A DNA stretch of 64,000 bases from VGTK01 sp046327915 (lineage in GTDB: Bacteria > Desulfobacterota > Binatia > UBA12015), in the NCBI GenBank assembly GCA_046327915.1, contig JAXLXO010000004.1:124001-188000 (forward strand), read 5' to 3'. The notes below the pieces were generated by a model. It worked only from the letters and a program-made list of their open reading frames with translations. It ran no database searches and was not told the DNA's origin. Within the stretch, counting starts at the first letter, position 1. Each line of letters begins with the position of its first letter. This document shows positions 1-7,704 of the stretch, piece by piece. The translations under genes were made by a program, and so were the position numbers.

Positions 1-465
1 CAGATTGTGCGGCGCACCGCCGGAGTCGCGTCCCTCCCCTGCTCGCCGTTCCGCGGCGAGCGCGGGACGTGCCGGCTCGTGGCGCCGTGCGAGGACCGCC
101 AGCACGTCGCGCGTGACGCCGCGTCCTTCGCGCTGCACCTGCCACACGACGCCGGCGAGCGCCGCGGCGTGCAGCACGGCCGCCACGGCGACCCATCGGC
201 GAAGCCGCGGTCCGCCCACGCGGTTCGCGAAGGCCGCGGCGGCGCGCGCTCCCAGGGGCAGCAGCACGGCGACGAAGGCCGCCGGCGCCAGCACCACGAG
301 CGCGATCGGGAACGGTGCCGTCAAGCACAGCGGCAGCGTTCGGCCGGGAGCGATGCCGGCGCTCTGCCGTGCGGCGATCAGTGCGTCGATCGCACCGAGT
401 GCGGCCGCGGCTAGAAGCCATGCGCAGGCCGCGGCGCGCGCGCGGGTGCGGAAGGGCACGTCCAT
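1..465 (-). CDS. Membrane protein, N-terminal part only (runs off left edge)
   Basis: An open frame starts at ATG 465 and continues past base 1, giving about 155 residues with no stop. Three hydrophobic stretches are visible, at roughly residues 12-32, 46-68 and 88-104. They are separated by Arg-rich loops, and the third is followed by a soluble Arg/Glu-rich segment. This layout (a short membrane anchor followed by a soluble domain) occurs in membrane sulfatases and phosphoethanolamine transferases, but no catalytic motif lies inside the window. The product is therefore left unnamed. Codon use is GC-rich like the neighbouring genes. Confidence 0.55.
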   Translation of the reverse strand, partial: MDVPFRTRARAAACAWLLAAAALGAIDALIAARQSAGIAPGRTLPLCLTAPFPIALVVLAPAAFVAVLLPLGARAAAAFANRVGGPRLRRWVAVAAVLHAAALAGVVWQVQREGRGVTRDVLAVLARRHEPARPALAAERRAGEGRDSGGAPHNL

Positions 466-501
466 GCGCGGTGGCACCGAGCACGGCGCGTGCCGCGAGC
501 G

Positions 502-571
502 AGGCCACCGGTCAGGACCGGTGGCCTGCTGCGTACGAGAGCGGCACGAGAACCGGACGCCGCGTCCGGTT
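502..571. other. Two tandem hairpins in the gap after the RRM gene
   Basis: An 11-bp perfect inverted repeat (arms 502-512 and 517-527, loop cagg) is followed by a 9-bp one (arms 551-559 and 563-571, loop ccg). Together with the hairpin at 598-624 they fill the gap between two leftward genes. Neither is followed by a clear T run. They may be processing or termination elements, or simply GC-rich palindromes. Confidence 0.45.
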
Positions 572-597
572 GCAACGCGGCGTCAAGTCGTTGCGGA

Positions 598-624
598 AGC
601 GGTGCAACCGGACGTTGCACCGCT
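598..624 (-). terminator. Hairpin terminator after the RRM gene
   Basis: An 11-bp perfect stem (598-608 with 614-624) and a 5-base loop begin 14 bases after the stop of the leftward RRM gene. In the direction of transcription it is followed by ttccgcaac rather than a long U tract, so termination is likely but not proven. Confidence 0.55.
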
Positions 625-638
625 TCGCGCAGGGAAGA

Positions 639-1145
639 TCAGGTCCAGAGGCTGCGCTTGCGCGCGCGGAGGCCGCGACGGCTGCCCTTGGTGTTGGGCC
701 GACGCCGATCGCCTTCTCCACCGCCCCCACCACCGCCGCCGCCACCGCCACCGTCACCGCGCGGCTCGAAGAACTGCTGCGGCGGCGGCTCGGGTGCGAA
801 CGGACGCGGCTGGAACGATCCCGGCCCGCGCGGCGCGAAGCCGCTCGGCCGGAAGCCGCCACCTTCACGCGGCGGGCCGCCTGCCGGACGCGGCGGCGGC
901 TTGTCGTCGGCGTCATTGACGCGCAGACGACGGCCGCCCATCTCGTGGCCGTTCAGCCTCTCGATCGCGGCAGCGCACGCGTCGTCGTTGGCAAACTCCA
1001 CGAAAGCGAATCCTCTCGACCGCCCCGTCTCGCGATCCGTTCCGATCCTCGCCTTCACGACCGGACCCACCTCCGAGAAGAGAGCCGTCAGCTCGTCCTC
1101 CGTGGCGGAGAAGCTCAAGTTACCTACAAACGCGGTCTTCGACAC
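639..1145 (-). CDS. RRM-domain RNA-binding protein with Gly-rich tail
   Basis: Residues 1-80 form one RNA recognition motif: RNP2 is seen as AFVGNLSF and RNP1 as SRGFAFVEF. Residues 85-145 are Pro/Gly-rich and include an uninterrupted run of about 12 glycines, and the tail ends in an Arg/Lys-rich stretch. This matches the small bacterial Rbp family, which binds single-stranded RNA and is often cold- or stress-induced. The start is GTG at 1145, with an AGGAAGG ribosome site just upstream. At 168 aa it is longer than typical 80-110 aa Rbp proteins because of the tail. A second, shorter member lies at 58386-58757. The cytoplasmic role is probably RNA chaperoning; that is inferred from the family. 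Confidence 0.9.
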   Translation of the reverse strand: MSKTAFVGNLSFSATEDELTALFSEVGPVVKARIGTDRETGRSRGFAFVEFANDDACAAAIERLNGHEMGGRRLRVNDADDKPPPRPAGGPPREGGGFRPSGFAPRGPGSFQPRPFAPEPPPQQFFEPRGDGGGGGGGGGGGGEGDRRRPNTKGSRRGLRARKRSLWT

Positions 1146-1260
1146 AAACCTTCCTTTCGAGTCGCTCTCGCAAATGGCTGCCTTTCACAGCCCCCTGCCA
1201 ACGATCGGCGGGCTGTAGCACGATGCCGAAGCCGCCGACAAGTACGAAGATTCGTAGAAA

Positions 1261-2784
1261 CTACCCCCAGATCCAGCCCATCGCGCGCTCGACGAGACGG
1301 CTGGTGCGGAGGCGATACGGGAACCAGGCCGGGTCACGAGGACGCCTTCCGGCGTCGATGCGAACGGCGCAAGGGCGTGTGAAGGCGCGAATTCCGTCGA
1401 TGCCGCCGTGCCGCGTGCCGAGCCCGCTCTGCTTGACGCCACCGAACGGAAGCTCCGGATCGCCGGCGTTCAAGATGCAGTCGTTGATGCAGACACATCC
1501 CGAATCGACTCGGCGAGCAAGCCGCAAGCCACGCGCCACATCCGACGTCCAGATGCTCGCGTTGAGCCCGAACGGACTCCGATTGGCCAGTGCGAGTGCT
1601 TCTTCCTCATCACGTACGCGGCACACCGGAAGGACGGGGCCGAACGTTTCGTCCCTCATTACCTCCATTCCCGGGGCCACGCCAGTCAGCACCGTGGGCG
1701 CGTAGAAGAGCGGTCCGAGGTCCGTCCGGCGGGCTCCGCCGGTCGCCGCGACCGCGCCGTGTGCGACCGCGTCGGCGACGTGGCGCTCGACGATCGCCAG
1801 CTGCGTCGCCGTGGTCAGCGGGCCGAGGTCGGTCTCGCGGTCGTTCGGGCCCACGCGCAGCGCCGCGGTCTTCTCGACCACCAGACGCGTGAACTCGTCC
1901 GCGACGGACTCGACGACCAGCACCCGCTCGACCGACATGCAGACCTGGCCGGCCATGAAGAAGCCGCCCCACACGGCCGCGTTCGCGGCGCGCTCGAGGT
2001 TGGCGTCCTCGAGGACGATCATCGGGTCCTTGCCGCCGAGCTCGAGCAGCACGGGCGTGAGACGCTCGGCGGCGCGCTCCATCACGCGACGTCCGGTCTG
2101 CGGCGATCCGGTGACCGCGATCATGTCGACGAGATCGACCAGAGCGGCGCCCGTCGGTCCGTCGCCGTTCACCACCTGCAGGACGCCCGACGGCAGCGCC
2201 TCGGACATCGCGCGCACCGCGCGCGACACCGCGAGCGGCGTCACCTCGGACGGCTTGACGACCACGGTGTTTCCCGCAGCGAGCGCGTAGAGCGCGTCGC
2301 CGAGGGTGAGCGTCAAGGGCGCGTTCCACGGTCCGATGACGCCGACCACGCCGTGCGGCTTGTGCAGCACGAGGCGGCGCTTGCCGAACGGGATGCCGCG
2401 GCTCACGGTGCGCGGCGCGAGCGCGCGCGCGGCATAGCGGCACACCGAGCGCACGTCGAGGCAGACCGCCATCGCCTCGCCGGTCGCGTCGAAGCGCGTC
2501 TTGCCGGTCTCGCGCGCGAGCAGGTCGATGATCTCGGCGCGCGCCGCGACGAAGCGCCTGCGCGCGGACTTGAGGAGCGCGCTGCGCTCGCGCACGGGCA
2601 GCTCCGCCCACGCCGGCTGCGCCGCACGCGCGCGCCCGACCGCGTCCTCGACCTCGGCGCGCGGCTGCCGCGGCACCGTGCCGATCACCGTGCCGCGCGC
2701 CGGATCGCGCACCTCGATCGCGGACGCCTGCGGCGGCTCCGCCGTGCGTCCGTTCTCCGCCGCGTGGGGCGTCGCGAGCGTCAC
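1261..2784 (-). CDS. Aldehyde dehydrogenase family protein
   Basis: A 507-aa NAD(P)-dependent aldehyde dehydrogenase that oxidises an aldehyde to the acid. Visible hallmarks are PWNAP (Asn ~154), LLELGGKDP (general-base Glu ~248), and GQVCMS with the nucleophilic Cys ~282. The C-terminal PFGGVKQSG signature is also present. Length fits the family. The start chosen is GTG 2784 because it overlaps the stop of the upstream TetR gene (GTGA), which implies translational coupling; the frame stays open further upstream but there it only shadows TetR. The C-terminus is basic and hydrophobic, so loose membrane association is possible. Substrate is not deducible. The TetR partner probably controls its expression. 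Confidence 0.9.
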   Translation of the reverse strand: MTLATPHAAENGRTAEPPQASAIEVRDPARGTVIGTVPRQPRAEVEDAVGRARAAQPAWAELPVRERSALLKSARRRFVAARAEIIDLLARETGKTRFDATGEAMAVCLDVRSVCRYAARALAPRTVSRGIPFGKRRLVLHKPHGVVGVIGPWNAPLTLTLGDALYALAAGNTVVVKPSEVTPLAVSRAVRAMSEALPSGVLQVVNGDGPTGAALVDLVDMIAVTGSPQTGRRVMERAAERLTPVLLELGGKDPMIVLEDANLERAANAAVWGGFFMAGQVCMSVERVLVVESVADEFTRLVVEKTAALRVGPNDRETDLGPLTTATQLAIVERHVADAVAHGAVAATGGARRTDLGPLFYAPTVLTGVAPGMEVMRDETFGPVLPVCRVRDEEEALALANRSPFGLNASIWTSDVARGLRLARRVDSGCVCINDCILNAGDPELPFGGVKQSGLGTRHGGIDGIRAFTRPCAVRIDAGRRPRDPAWFPYRLRTSRLVERAMGWIWG

Positions 2785-3584
2785 CGGCCTCCGGATCGCG
2801 GCTTCAGGCCTTCGACGATCGCCGCGGTGATGTGCTTCGCGAGACGGCGGGTGAGCATCCTGCGATTGACGGTGGCGAGCTGCAGGTGGACGGTCACGCT
2901 GCCGATGAAGTTGTTCGCGACAAGCCCTGCTCCGCCCGCCGGCATCACCAGCTCGCCCGACGCCGCGGCGTCCTCGAGCACCGCCTTGAAGACGTTGCGC
3001 AGCTGCTCCCACACCGAGAGCACGTCGTAGCGGCGCGGCGCGGGACGCGTCGCCTCGAAGAGCGCGATCTGCACGGTCTCCGGGTTCGACAGCGCGCCGC
3101 GGAACGACGCCCAGACCATCTCCTCGAGCACCGACTGCGCGCTCGCGCCGTCGTTGCGGCGCAGCTTCGTGCCGATGCGGACGAAGCGCTCGACGAACGG
3201 CTCGCTCGTGTCCGACAGCACCGCGCGGTACAGGCCGAGCTTGCTGCCGAAGTGGTGGTAGAGCGACGGCGCCTCGACACCGGCGCGCTCGAGGATCTGG
3301 CGCGTGGTCACCGCGTCGTAGCCGAGCTCGGCGAACAGCGCGGTCGCCGCGGCGAGCAGGCTCTCGCGTCCCGGCTGGCGCGCGGCGCGCTCGCTGCGTC
3401 CTGCACGACGTCCGGCCTTGCGCTCCGACGAGCGCCGTCCGCCGGCGCGCGGCGACGCGCTCTCGGCGGCCCGCAGGCGGCGTCCCCGCGCTCCCGTCCG
3501 GTGAGGGGCGCTCGTCTTCTCGTTCTTCACCGGAGGATCCGCGTGCGGTGGGCGCTCGTGCTCATGTGGCCACCAGTGCGGCAC
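2781..3584 (-). CDS. TetR/AcrR-family transcriptional regulator
   Basis: The helix-turn-helix lies at about residues 72-120; TTRQILERAGV and SLYHHFGSK are diagnostic of TetR proteins. The C-terminal ligand-binding and dimerisation half is less conserved. The first 70 residues are strongly basic and low in complexity, which is unusually long for this family. A GTG at 3530 would remove 18 of them. It sits immediately upstream of, and overlaps by four bases, the aldehyde dehydrogenase gene. It therefore probably represses its own operon until an aldehyde-, lipid- or aromatic-type ligand binds. The ligand is inferred, not seen. Confidence 0.88.
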   Translation of the reverse strand: MPHWWPHEHERPPHADPPVKNEKTSAPHRTGARGRRLRAAESASPRAGGRRSSERKAGRRAGRSERAARQPGRESLLAAATALFAELGYDAVTTRQILERAGVEAPSLYHHFGSKLGLYRAVLSDTSEPFVERFVRIGTKLRRNDGASAQSVLEEMVWASFRGALSNPETVQIALFEATRPAPRRYDVLSVWEQLRNVFKAVLEDAAASGELVMPAGGAGLVANNFIGSVTVHLQLATVNRRMLTRRLAKHITAAIVEGLKPRSGGR

Positions 3585-3663
3585 GGATTAGCGCAGTTCG
3601 TTCCGAGCCGCCAGCATTTCGAGGACCGCAGGCGCGCTCCGCGAGCCGCTCCTGAGCGCGCGG

Positions 3664-5253
3664 TCAGCGCTCCTCGTGGTAGTCGTCCTCGGTGTTGACC
3701 GCCCAGATCGCGTCCTTCGCGGTCACGCCGTCGCGCAGGTTCTCGACCGCCGTCATCGCGGTGAGCATCGAGTGGTCCTGGTTGTTGTAGCGGTGCATGC
3801 CGTTGCGGCCGATCAGGAAGAGGTTCGGGAAGCGGTCGATCCACGCGCGCACGCGCTCGAACTCGTCGTAGGTGCCGGTGTACGCGGGGTAGGTCTTCGG
3901 CACGCGGATCACCACCGCGTCGAGAACGTCGGCCTGGTCGATCACGTCGATCTTGTGCAGCTCGGCCGCGCCGAAGCGCTCGAGCTCCTCGTCCGGCATC
4001 GACCAGAGCTCGTCGCCCTCGTTGCAGAAGTACTCGAGTCCGACCCACACCGTGTCCGGGTCGCGCACGAGCCAGGGGCTCCAGTTGTTGAAGATCTGCA
4101 GGCGGCCGATCTTGACGTCGCGCTCCTGCACGTAGATCCAGTTGTCGGGCACGAGCCCTTCGGGCATGCCGGGACGCGCCTCGCCACGGACTTTGAGCTT
4201 GCGCAGCAGCAGCCCCACGGTGATGAAGTCGCGGTAGGCGAGCCCCGCCGCGACGCGCGCCACGTCCTGCGGCACGTCGACGCCCGACAGTGACGCGACC
4301 AGCTCGCGCACCGGCATGGTCGAGAACACCGCATCGCCGTCGAGTCGCGTCACCGCCCCGGTCGCGACGTCGCGCACGTCGACGCCGGTCGCGCGCGTGC
4401 CGTCGGTGTGGACGCGCACGACCTCCTGCCCGAGCCGCACCTCGCCGCCCCGCTCGGACACCATGCGCGCGACCTCCTGCCACATCTGGCCGGGCCCGAG
4501 CTTCGGGTAGAGGAAGCGCTCGATCAGGCTGGTCTCGGCGTCCTTCTGCGCGATCGAGTCGTCGCGCTTGAACAAGGAGCGCACGGCGTGCGCGATCGCG
4601 CTGCTGATCGACACGCCCTTGATGCGCTGCGCGCCCCACTCGGGCTTGATCTCGTCGCACGGCACGCCCCAGACCTTCTCGGTGTAGTCCTTGAAGAAGG
4701 TCAGGTAGAGCTCGCGGCCGAAGCGGTTGATGAAGAAGTCCTCGAGGGACTTTTCCTCGCGCAGCGGCGCCACGCGCACGCGCAGATAGCTGAGGCCGAT
4801 GCGGATCGTCTGCGCGAGGCCGAGCTTGCGCAGCGTGCCGACGCTCAGCGTGATCGGATACGGAAAGAACTGCCGCTGGAAGAAGATGCGCGACACGCGC
4901 GGACGCACGAGCATCACGCGGTCGGTCTTCTCCGGGTCGGTCACCGCGCTCGCAGGCTGCACCGTGCGCGACTGGTTCTGGTACGTGATGCGCAGGTCGC
5001 CGGCGCCGTCCTCGGCGGCCTGGAAGGGCAGGATGCTCTCCCACCACGACATCACCCGGTCCGACTTCGAGAAGAAGCGGTGGCCGCCGATGTCGATGCG
5101 GTTGCCCTTGTAATTGACAGTGCGCGCGATGCCGCCGACGTCGTCGGTCGCCTCGAGGACGATCGGACGGAAATCGGTCTGCGCGAGAAGCTCGTGGGCG
5201 GCGGTCAGGCCCGCCGGGCCTGCGCCGATGATGATCGCGGTTCTGGAGGGCAT
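3664..5253 (-). CDS. NAD(P)/FAD-dependent oxidoreductase, UDP-galactopyranose mutase-like
   Basis: A 529-aa flavoprotein. The Rossmann motif GAGPAG is at residues 10-15 and is followed by a flavin-binding GGHRFFSK segment near residue 55. The overall pattern resembles the protoporphyrinogen-oxidase / UDP-galactopyranose-mutase superfamily found in polysaccharide loci. ATG 5253 was chosen because MPSRTAIIIGAG places the dinucleotide fold at the N-terminus; an upstream in-frame ATG at 5301 would add 16 residues. It lies 55 bp after a membrane glycosyltransferase and shares direction with a GT9 gene, which suggests a role in sugar-nucleotide or lipid-linked glycan chemistry. The exact reaction is unknown. 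Confidence 0.8.
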   Translation of the reverse strand: MPSRTAIIIGAGPAGLTAAHELLAQTDFRPIVLEATDDVGGIARTVNYKGNRIDIGGHRFFSKSDRVMSWWESILPFQAAEDGAGDLRITYQNQSRTVQPASAVTDPEKTDRVMLVRPRVSRIFFQRQFFPYPITLSVGTLRKLGLAQTIRIGLSYLRVRVAPLREEKSLEDFFINRFGRELYLTFFKDYTEKVWGVPCDEIKPEWGAQRIKGVSISSAIAHAVRSLFKRDDSIAQKDAETSLIERFLYPKLGPGQMWQEVARMVSERGGEVRLGQEVVRVHTDGTRATGVDVRDVATGAVTRLDGDAVFSTMPVRELVASLSGVDVPQDVARVAAGLAYRDFITVGLLLRKLKVRGEARPGMPEGLVPDNWIYVQERDVKIGRLQIFNNWSPWLVRDPDTVWVGLEYFCNEGDELWSMPDEELERFGAAELHKIDVIDQADVLDAVVIRVPKTYPAYTGTYDEFERVRAWIDRFPNLFLIGRNGMHRYNNQDHSMLTAMTAVENLRDGVTAKDAIWAVNTEDDYHEER

Positions 5254-5308
5254 CGGGGGAATCCGGGGGCGCATCCTGCTGGACGGGACACGCGGTCGCA
5301 AACGCGGC

Positions 5309-6571
5309 TCAGCGCGGCGCCGCGGCCAGGTTCATCACGTAGACGCCCCAGACGTTCAGCGCCACCGCGTACGCGAGCAGCACGCGCAGGGCTATCCTCC
5401 AGCCGCGCCCCGGACGCGCGAACGCGCTCAGGGCGACCGGCAGCAGCAGCGGGTAGAAGTCCTGCGCGTAGCGCGCGCCGTACTGCGCGTACCCCGATCC
5501 GAAGTAGACGAGGTAGAAGCACTGCATCGCGACCAGGCTCGGCAGCAGCATGCGGACGAAGCGTTTGCGCAGGTCGAGCAGGAAGACGCCGAGGAAGAAC
5601 GGGCTCATCACGAACGGCGACTGCCCGGACGCGTCGAAGTGCAGCCACGGGAACTCGTCGAGCAGCTCAGGGTGGAGGTACGTGTACACCGGCCAGTTCA
5701 TCGGCAGGTACTGGAAGCCGAACTGCGGACCGCGAAGACCCCACTGGTTCCAGCCCGCCATGTACGGCGACATCAGCGCGTCGCCGAGCGTCCACCACTG
5801 GAAGGCGAGTGCGAGCGCGAGCGGCGGCAGCATGCCGAGCGCGAAGGCGATGCCGCCGCGCAGCAGGACGCCGAACGAGCGCTGGCGGATCGCCCGCGAC
5901 AGCAGGAGCAGCGCGAACACCGGCCCGGCGAGCGCCAGCACGTAACGCGTCTGGACGGCCGTCATGAAGCTGAGCCCGGCGAGGAACCAGCGCTCGCGCG
6001 CGAGCGCCAGCATGAGCGCGAGCAGCAGGAAGAAGTTGCCCTCGCTGTGCATCAGCAGCCAGGTGTTGCCGGCGTACGCCGAGTAGAGGACCGGCGTGCC
6101 GAGCACGTAGGCCACCGCCGCGTACGGCGCGAGCGCCCGCATGCCGTCGAGGCGCCGGACCATGCGGAAGAGCAGCACCGCCGAGCCGAAGATCAGCAGC
6201 GAGTTGAACGGCGGCTGGCCGCCCTTCCCGCCCGTGACGATCGACCACGGCACGAGCAGCATGCTCACCATCGGCGGATACGCGAGGTAGGCGCGCCCGT
6301 CGTGGCGGTACATCTCGATCCACGGGACGAACTCGGGCAGGTACGTGCGGCCCTGCGCGAGCTCGCGCGACAGCCGTACCGGGCCGTCGTACACGCTGTT
6401 CGCGGGCGTGACCACGTACAGGGCAAGGGCCAGCACCGCGAACAGCGCGAGCGTGCGCCCGGTCTCGCCGCGCAGCGACGCCACGCGCGAAGCCGGCGCT
6501 GCACTCTGCGCGGCACCGCCGGGTACGAGCTCGCCGATCGTGCCGGACAGGATCGCGGTCCCCGGCGTCAA
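5309..6571 (-). CDS. Polytopic membrane glycosyltransferase-like protein
   Basis: About 420 aa with roughly ten hydrophobic helices spread over the whole length. An early periplasmic-type loop (GPVRLSRELAQGRTYL) is followed by LAYPPM, in the style of GT39/ArnT-like or DUF2142-type enzymes that use polyprenyl-phosphate sugars. Start TTG 6571 overlaps the stop of the upstream GT9 gene as TTGA; GTG codons about 15 and 27 residues downstream are alternatives. Operon position with a GT9 enzyme and an FAD oxidoreductase supports surface glycan assembly. No donor or acceptor can be named from sequence alone. Confidence 0.75.
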   Translation of the reverse strand: MTPGTAILSGTIGELVPGGAAQSAAPASRVASLRGETGRTLALFAVLALALYVVTPANSVYDGPVRLSRELAQGRTYLPEFVPWIEMYRHDGRAYLAYPPMVSMLLVPWSIVTGGKGGQPPFNSLLIFGSAVLLFRMVRRLDGMRALAPYAAVAYVLGTPVLYSAYAGNTWLLMHSEGNFFLLLALMLALARERWFLAGLSFMTAVQTRYVLALAGPVFALLLLSRAIRQRSFGVLLRGGIAFALGMLPPLALALAFQWWTLGDALMSPYMAGWNQWGLRGPQFGFQYLPMNWPVYTYLHPELLDEFPWLHFDASGQSPFVMSPFFLGVFLLDLRKRFVRMLLPSLVAMQCFYLVYFGSGYAQYGARYAQDFYPLLLPVALSAFARPGRGWRIALRVLLAYAVALNVWGVYVMNLAAAPR

Positions 6572-7602
6572 GCAGCACCGACCTTCGCCGTCACCGCCGC
6601 GAGCACGTCGACCACCGCGATGTCCGCGGTGACCCGGCCGCCGTGCGGCGGACGCAGCACGGCGTGCCCCGGCCCGTACGGTCCGTAGACCGCCGGATCC
6701 TTCGGCCCGAAGAGCGCAACGCACGGCACGCCGGACGCGACCGCGAGGTGCATCGGTCCGGTATCGGCGGAGACGAAGACTCCCGCGAGACGCAGCAGCT
6801 CGACGAGCTCGAGCAGCGACGCGGTCGGAGGCGCGAGCCTGGCCGCGCCCTCCGACAGCGCGCACACCTGCCCGGCGAGCGCCTCCTCGCCCGGCCCCCA
6901 CGTCACGACCACCGGACGGTGCAGATCGCGCGCGATGCCGCGCGCCAGCGCCGCGAAGCTCTCCGCCGGCCAGCGCTTCTCCGCGCCGTGATCGCTCGTG
7001 CCGGGGTGCAGAACGACGAAGCCGTGCGGTACGAGCGCCTCGCGCAGGCACCACGCGGCGACACGCTCGCGCGCGGCCGCGTCCTCCGGCAACACGTACT
7101 CGCGGGTCTCGCCCGCGACGTCGATCGCACCGGCGAGCGACGCGAACTTGTCGACGCGGTGCGGGCGGTCGGCGGGCGGCACCACCTGATCGGTCGAGAG
7201 CAGGTGGTTCAGCTCGTAGTCGTGACCGCGCGCGAAGCCGACGCGGCGTGCGGCTCCGCTCGCGAACGCGAAGGCGGCGCCCTTGAGATTGCTCTGCACG
7301 TCGAGCGCCACGTCCCACTTCACCTCGCGCAGCTCGCGGACGAACGCGCGCACCTCGCGCGCGAGCGCGCCCCAGCTCGCCGGACGCCGCAGCAGGGTGC
7401 GCCAGCGCTTGCGCGGGAAGACGTAGGTGCGGTCGAGCAGCGGGTGTCCGACGATGACGTCGCGCGCGCGGTCCTCGACGACGAAGCCGAGCACCGCGTC
7501 GGGCAGCGCACGCCGCAGCAGCGTGACCGCGGGCAGCGTGTTGACGACGTCGCCGATCGCGCTCAGACGGATCACGAGCACGCGCTGCGGGGCGGACGGC
7601 AT
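6568..7602 (-). CDS. Glycosyltransferase family 9 (ADP-heptose:LPS heptosyltransferase-like)
   Basis: 344 aa. The N-terminus VLVIRLSAIGDVVNTLPAV is the classic GT9 opening, with the conserved IGD-type turn. The C-terminal half has VVLHPGTSDHG and the nucleotide-site region FVSADTGPMHLA followed by VALFGPKDP, all typical of WaaC/WaaF/WaaQ-type heptosyltransferases. These transfer heptose from ADP-heptose to the LPS core at the inner face of the inner membrane. ATG 7602 was chosen because it puts the Rossmann strand immediately after the start; an upstream ATG at 7692 would add 30 residues without homology. It is first gene of a three-gene unit. Which core sugar it adds is undetermined. Confidence 0.9.
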   Translation of the reverse strand: MPSAPQRVLVIRLSAIGDVVNTLPAVTLLRRALPDAVLGFVVEDRARDVIVGHPLLDRTYVFPRKRWRTLLRRPASWGALAREVRAFVRELREVKWDVALDVQSNLKGAAFAFASGAARRVGFARGHDYELNHLLSTDQVVPPADRPHRVDKFASLAGAIDVAGETREYVLPEDAAARERVAAWCLREALVPHGFVVLHPGTSDHGAEKRWPAESFAALARGIARDLHRPVVVTWGPGEEALAGQVCALSEGAARLAPPTASLLELVELLRLAGVFVSADTGPMHLAVASGVPCVALFGPKDPAVYGPYGPGHAVLRPPHGGRVTADIAVVDVLAAVTAKVGAA

Positions 7603-7704
7603 CCGGACGACCGTAGCCGACGACGCGCCGGGCTGCGACGTCACAGGCGCGGGTGCGTGCGGGGCGTGGCCGCGAACGGCCCGGCCCCGCACGCGCTCAC
7701 GCGT

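Noticed and set aside
715..760. Trinucleotide-like run of cac-cgc-cgc units
   Set aside because: Explained by the poly-glycine tail of the RRM protein, not an independent satellite or CRISPR-like repeat.
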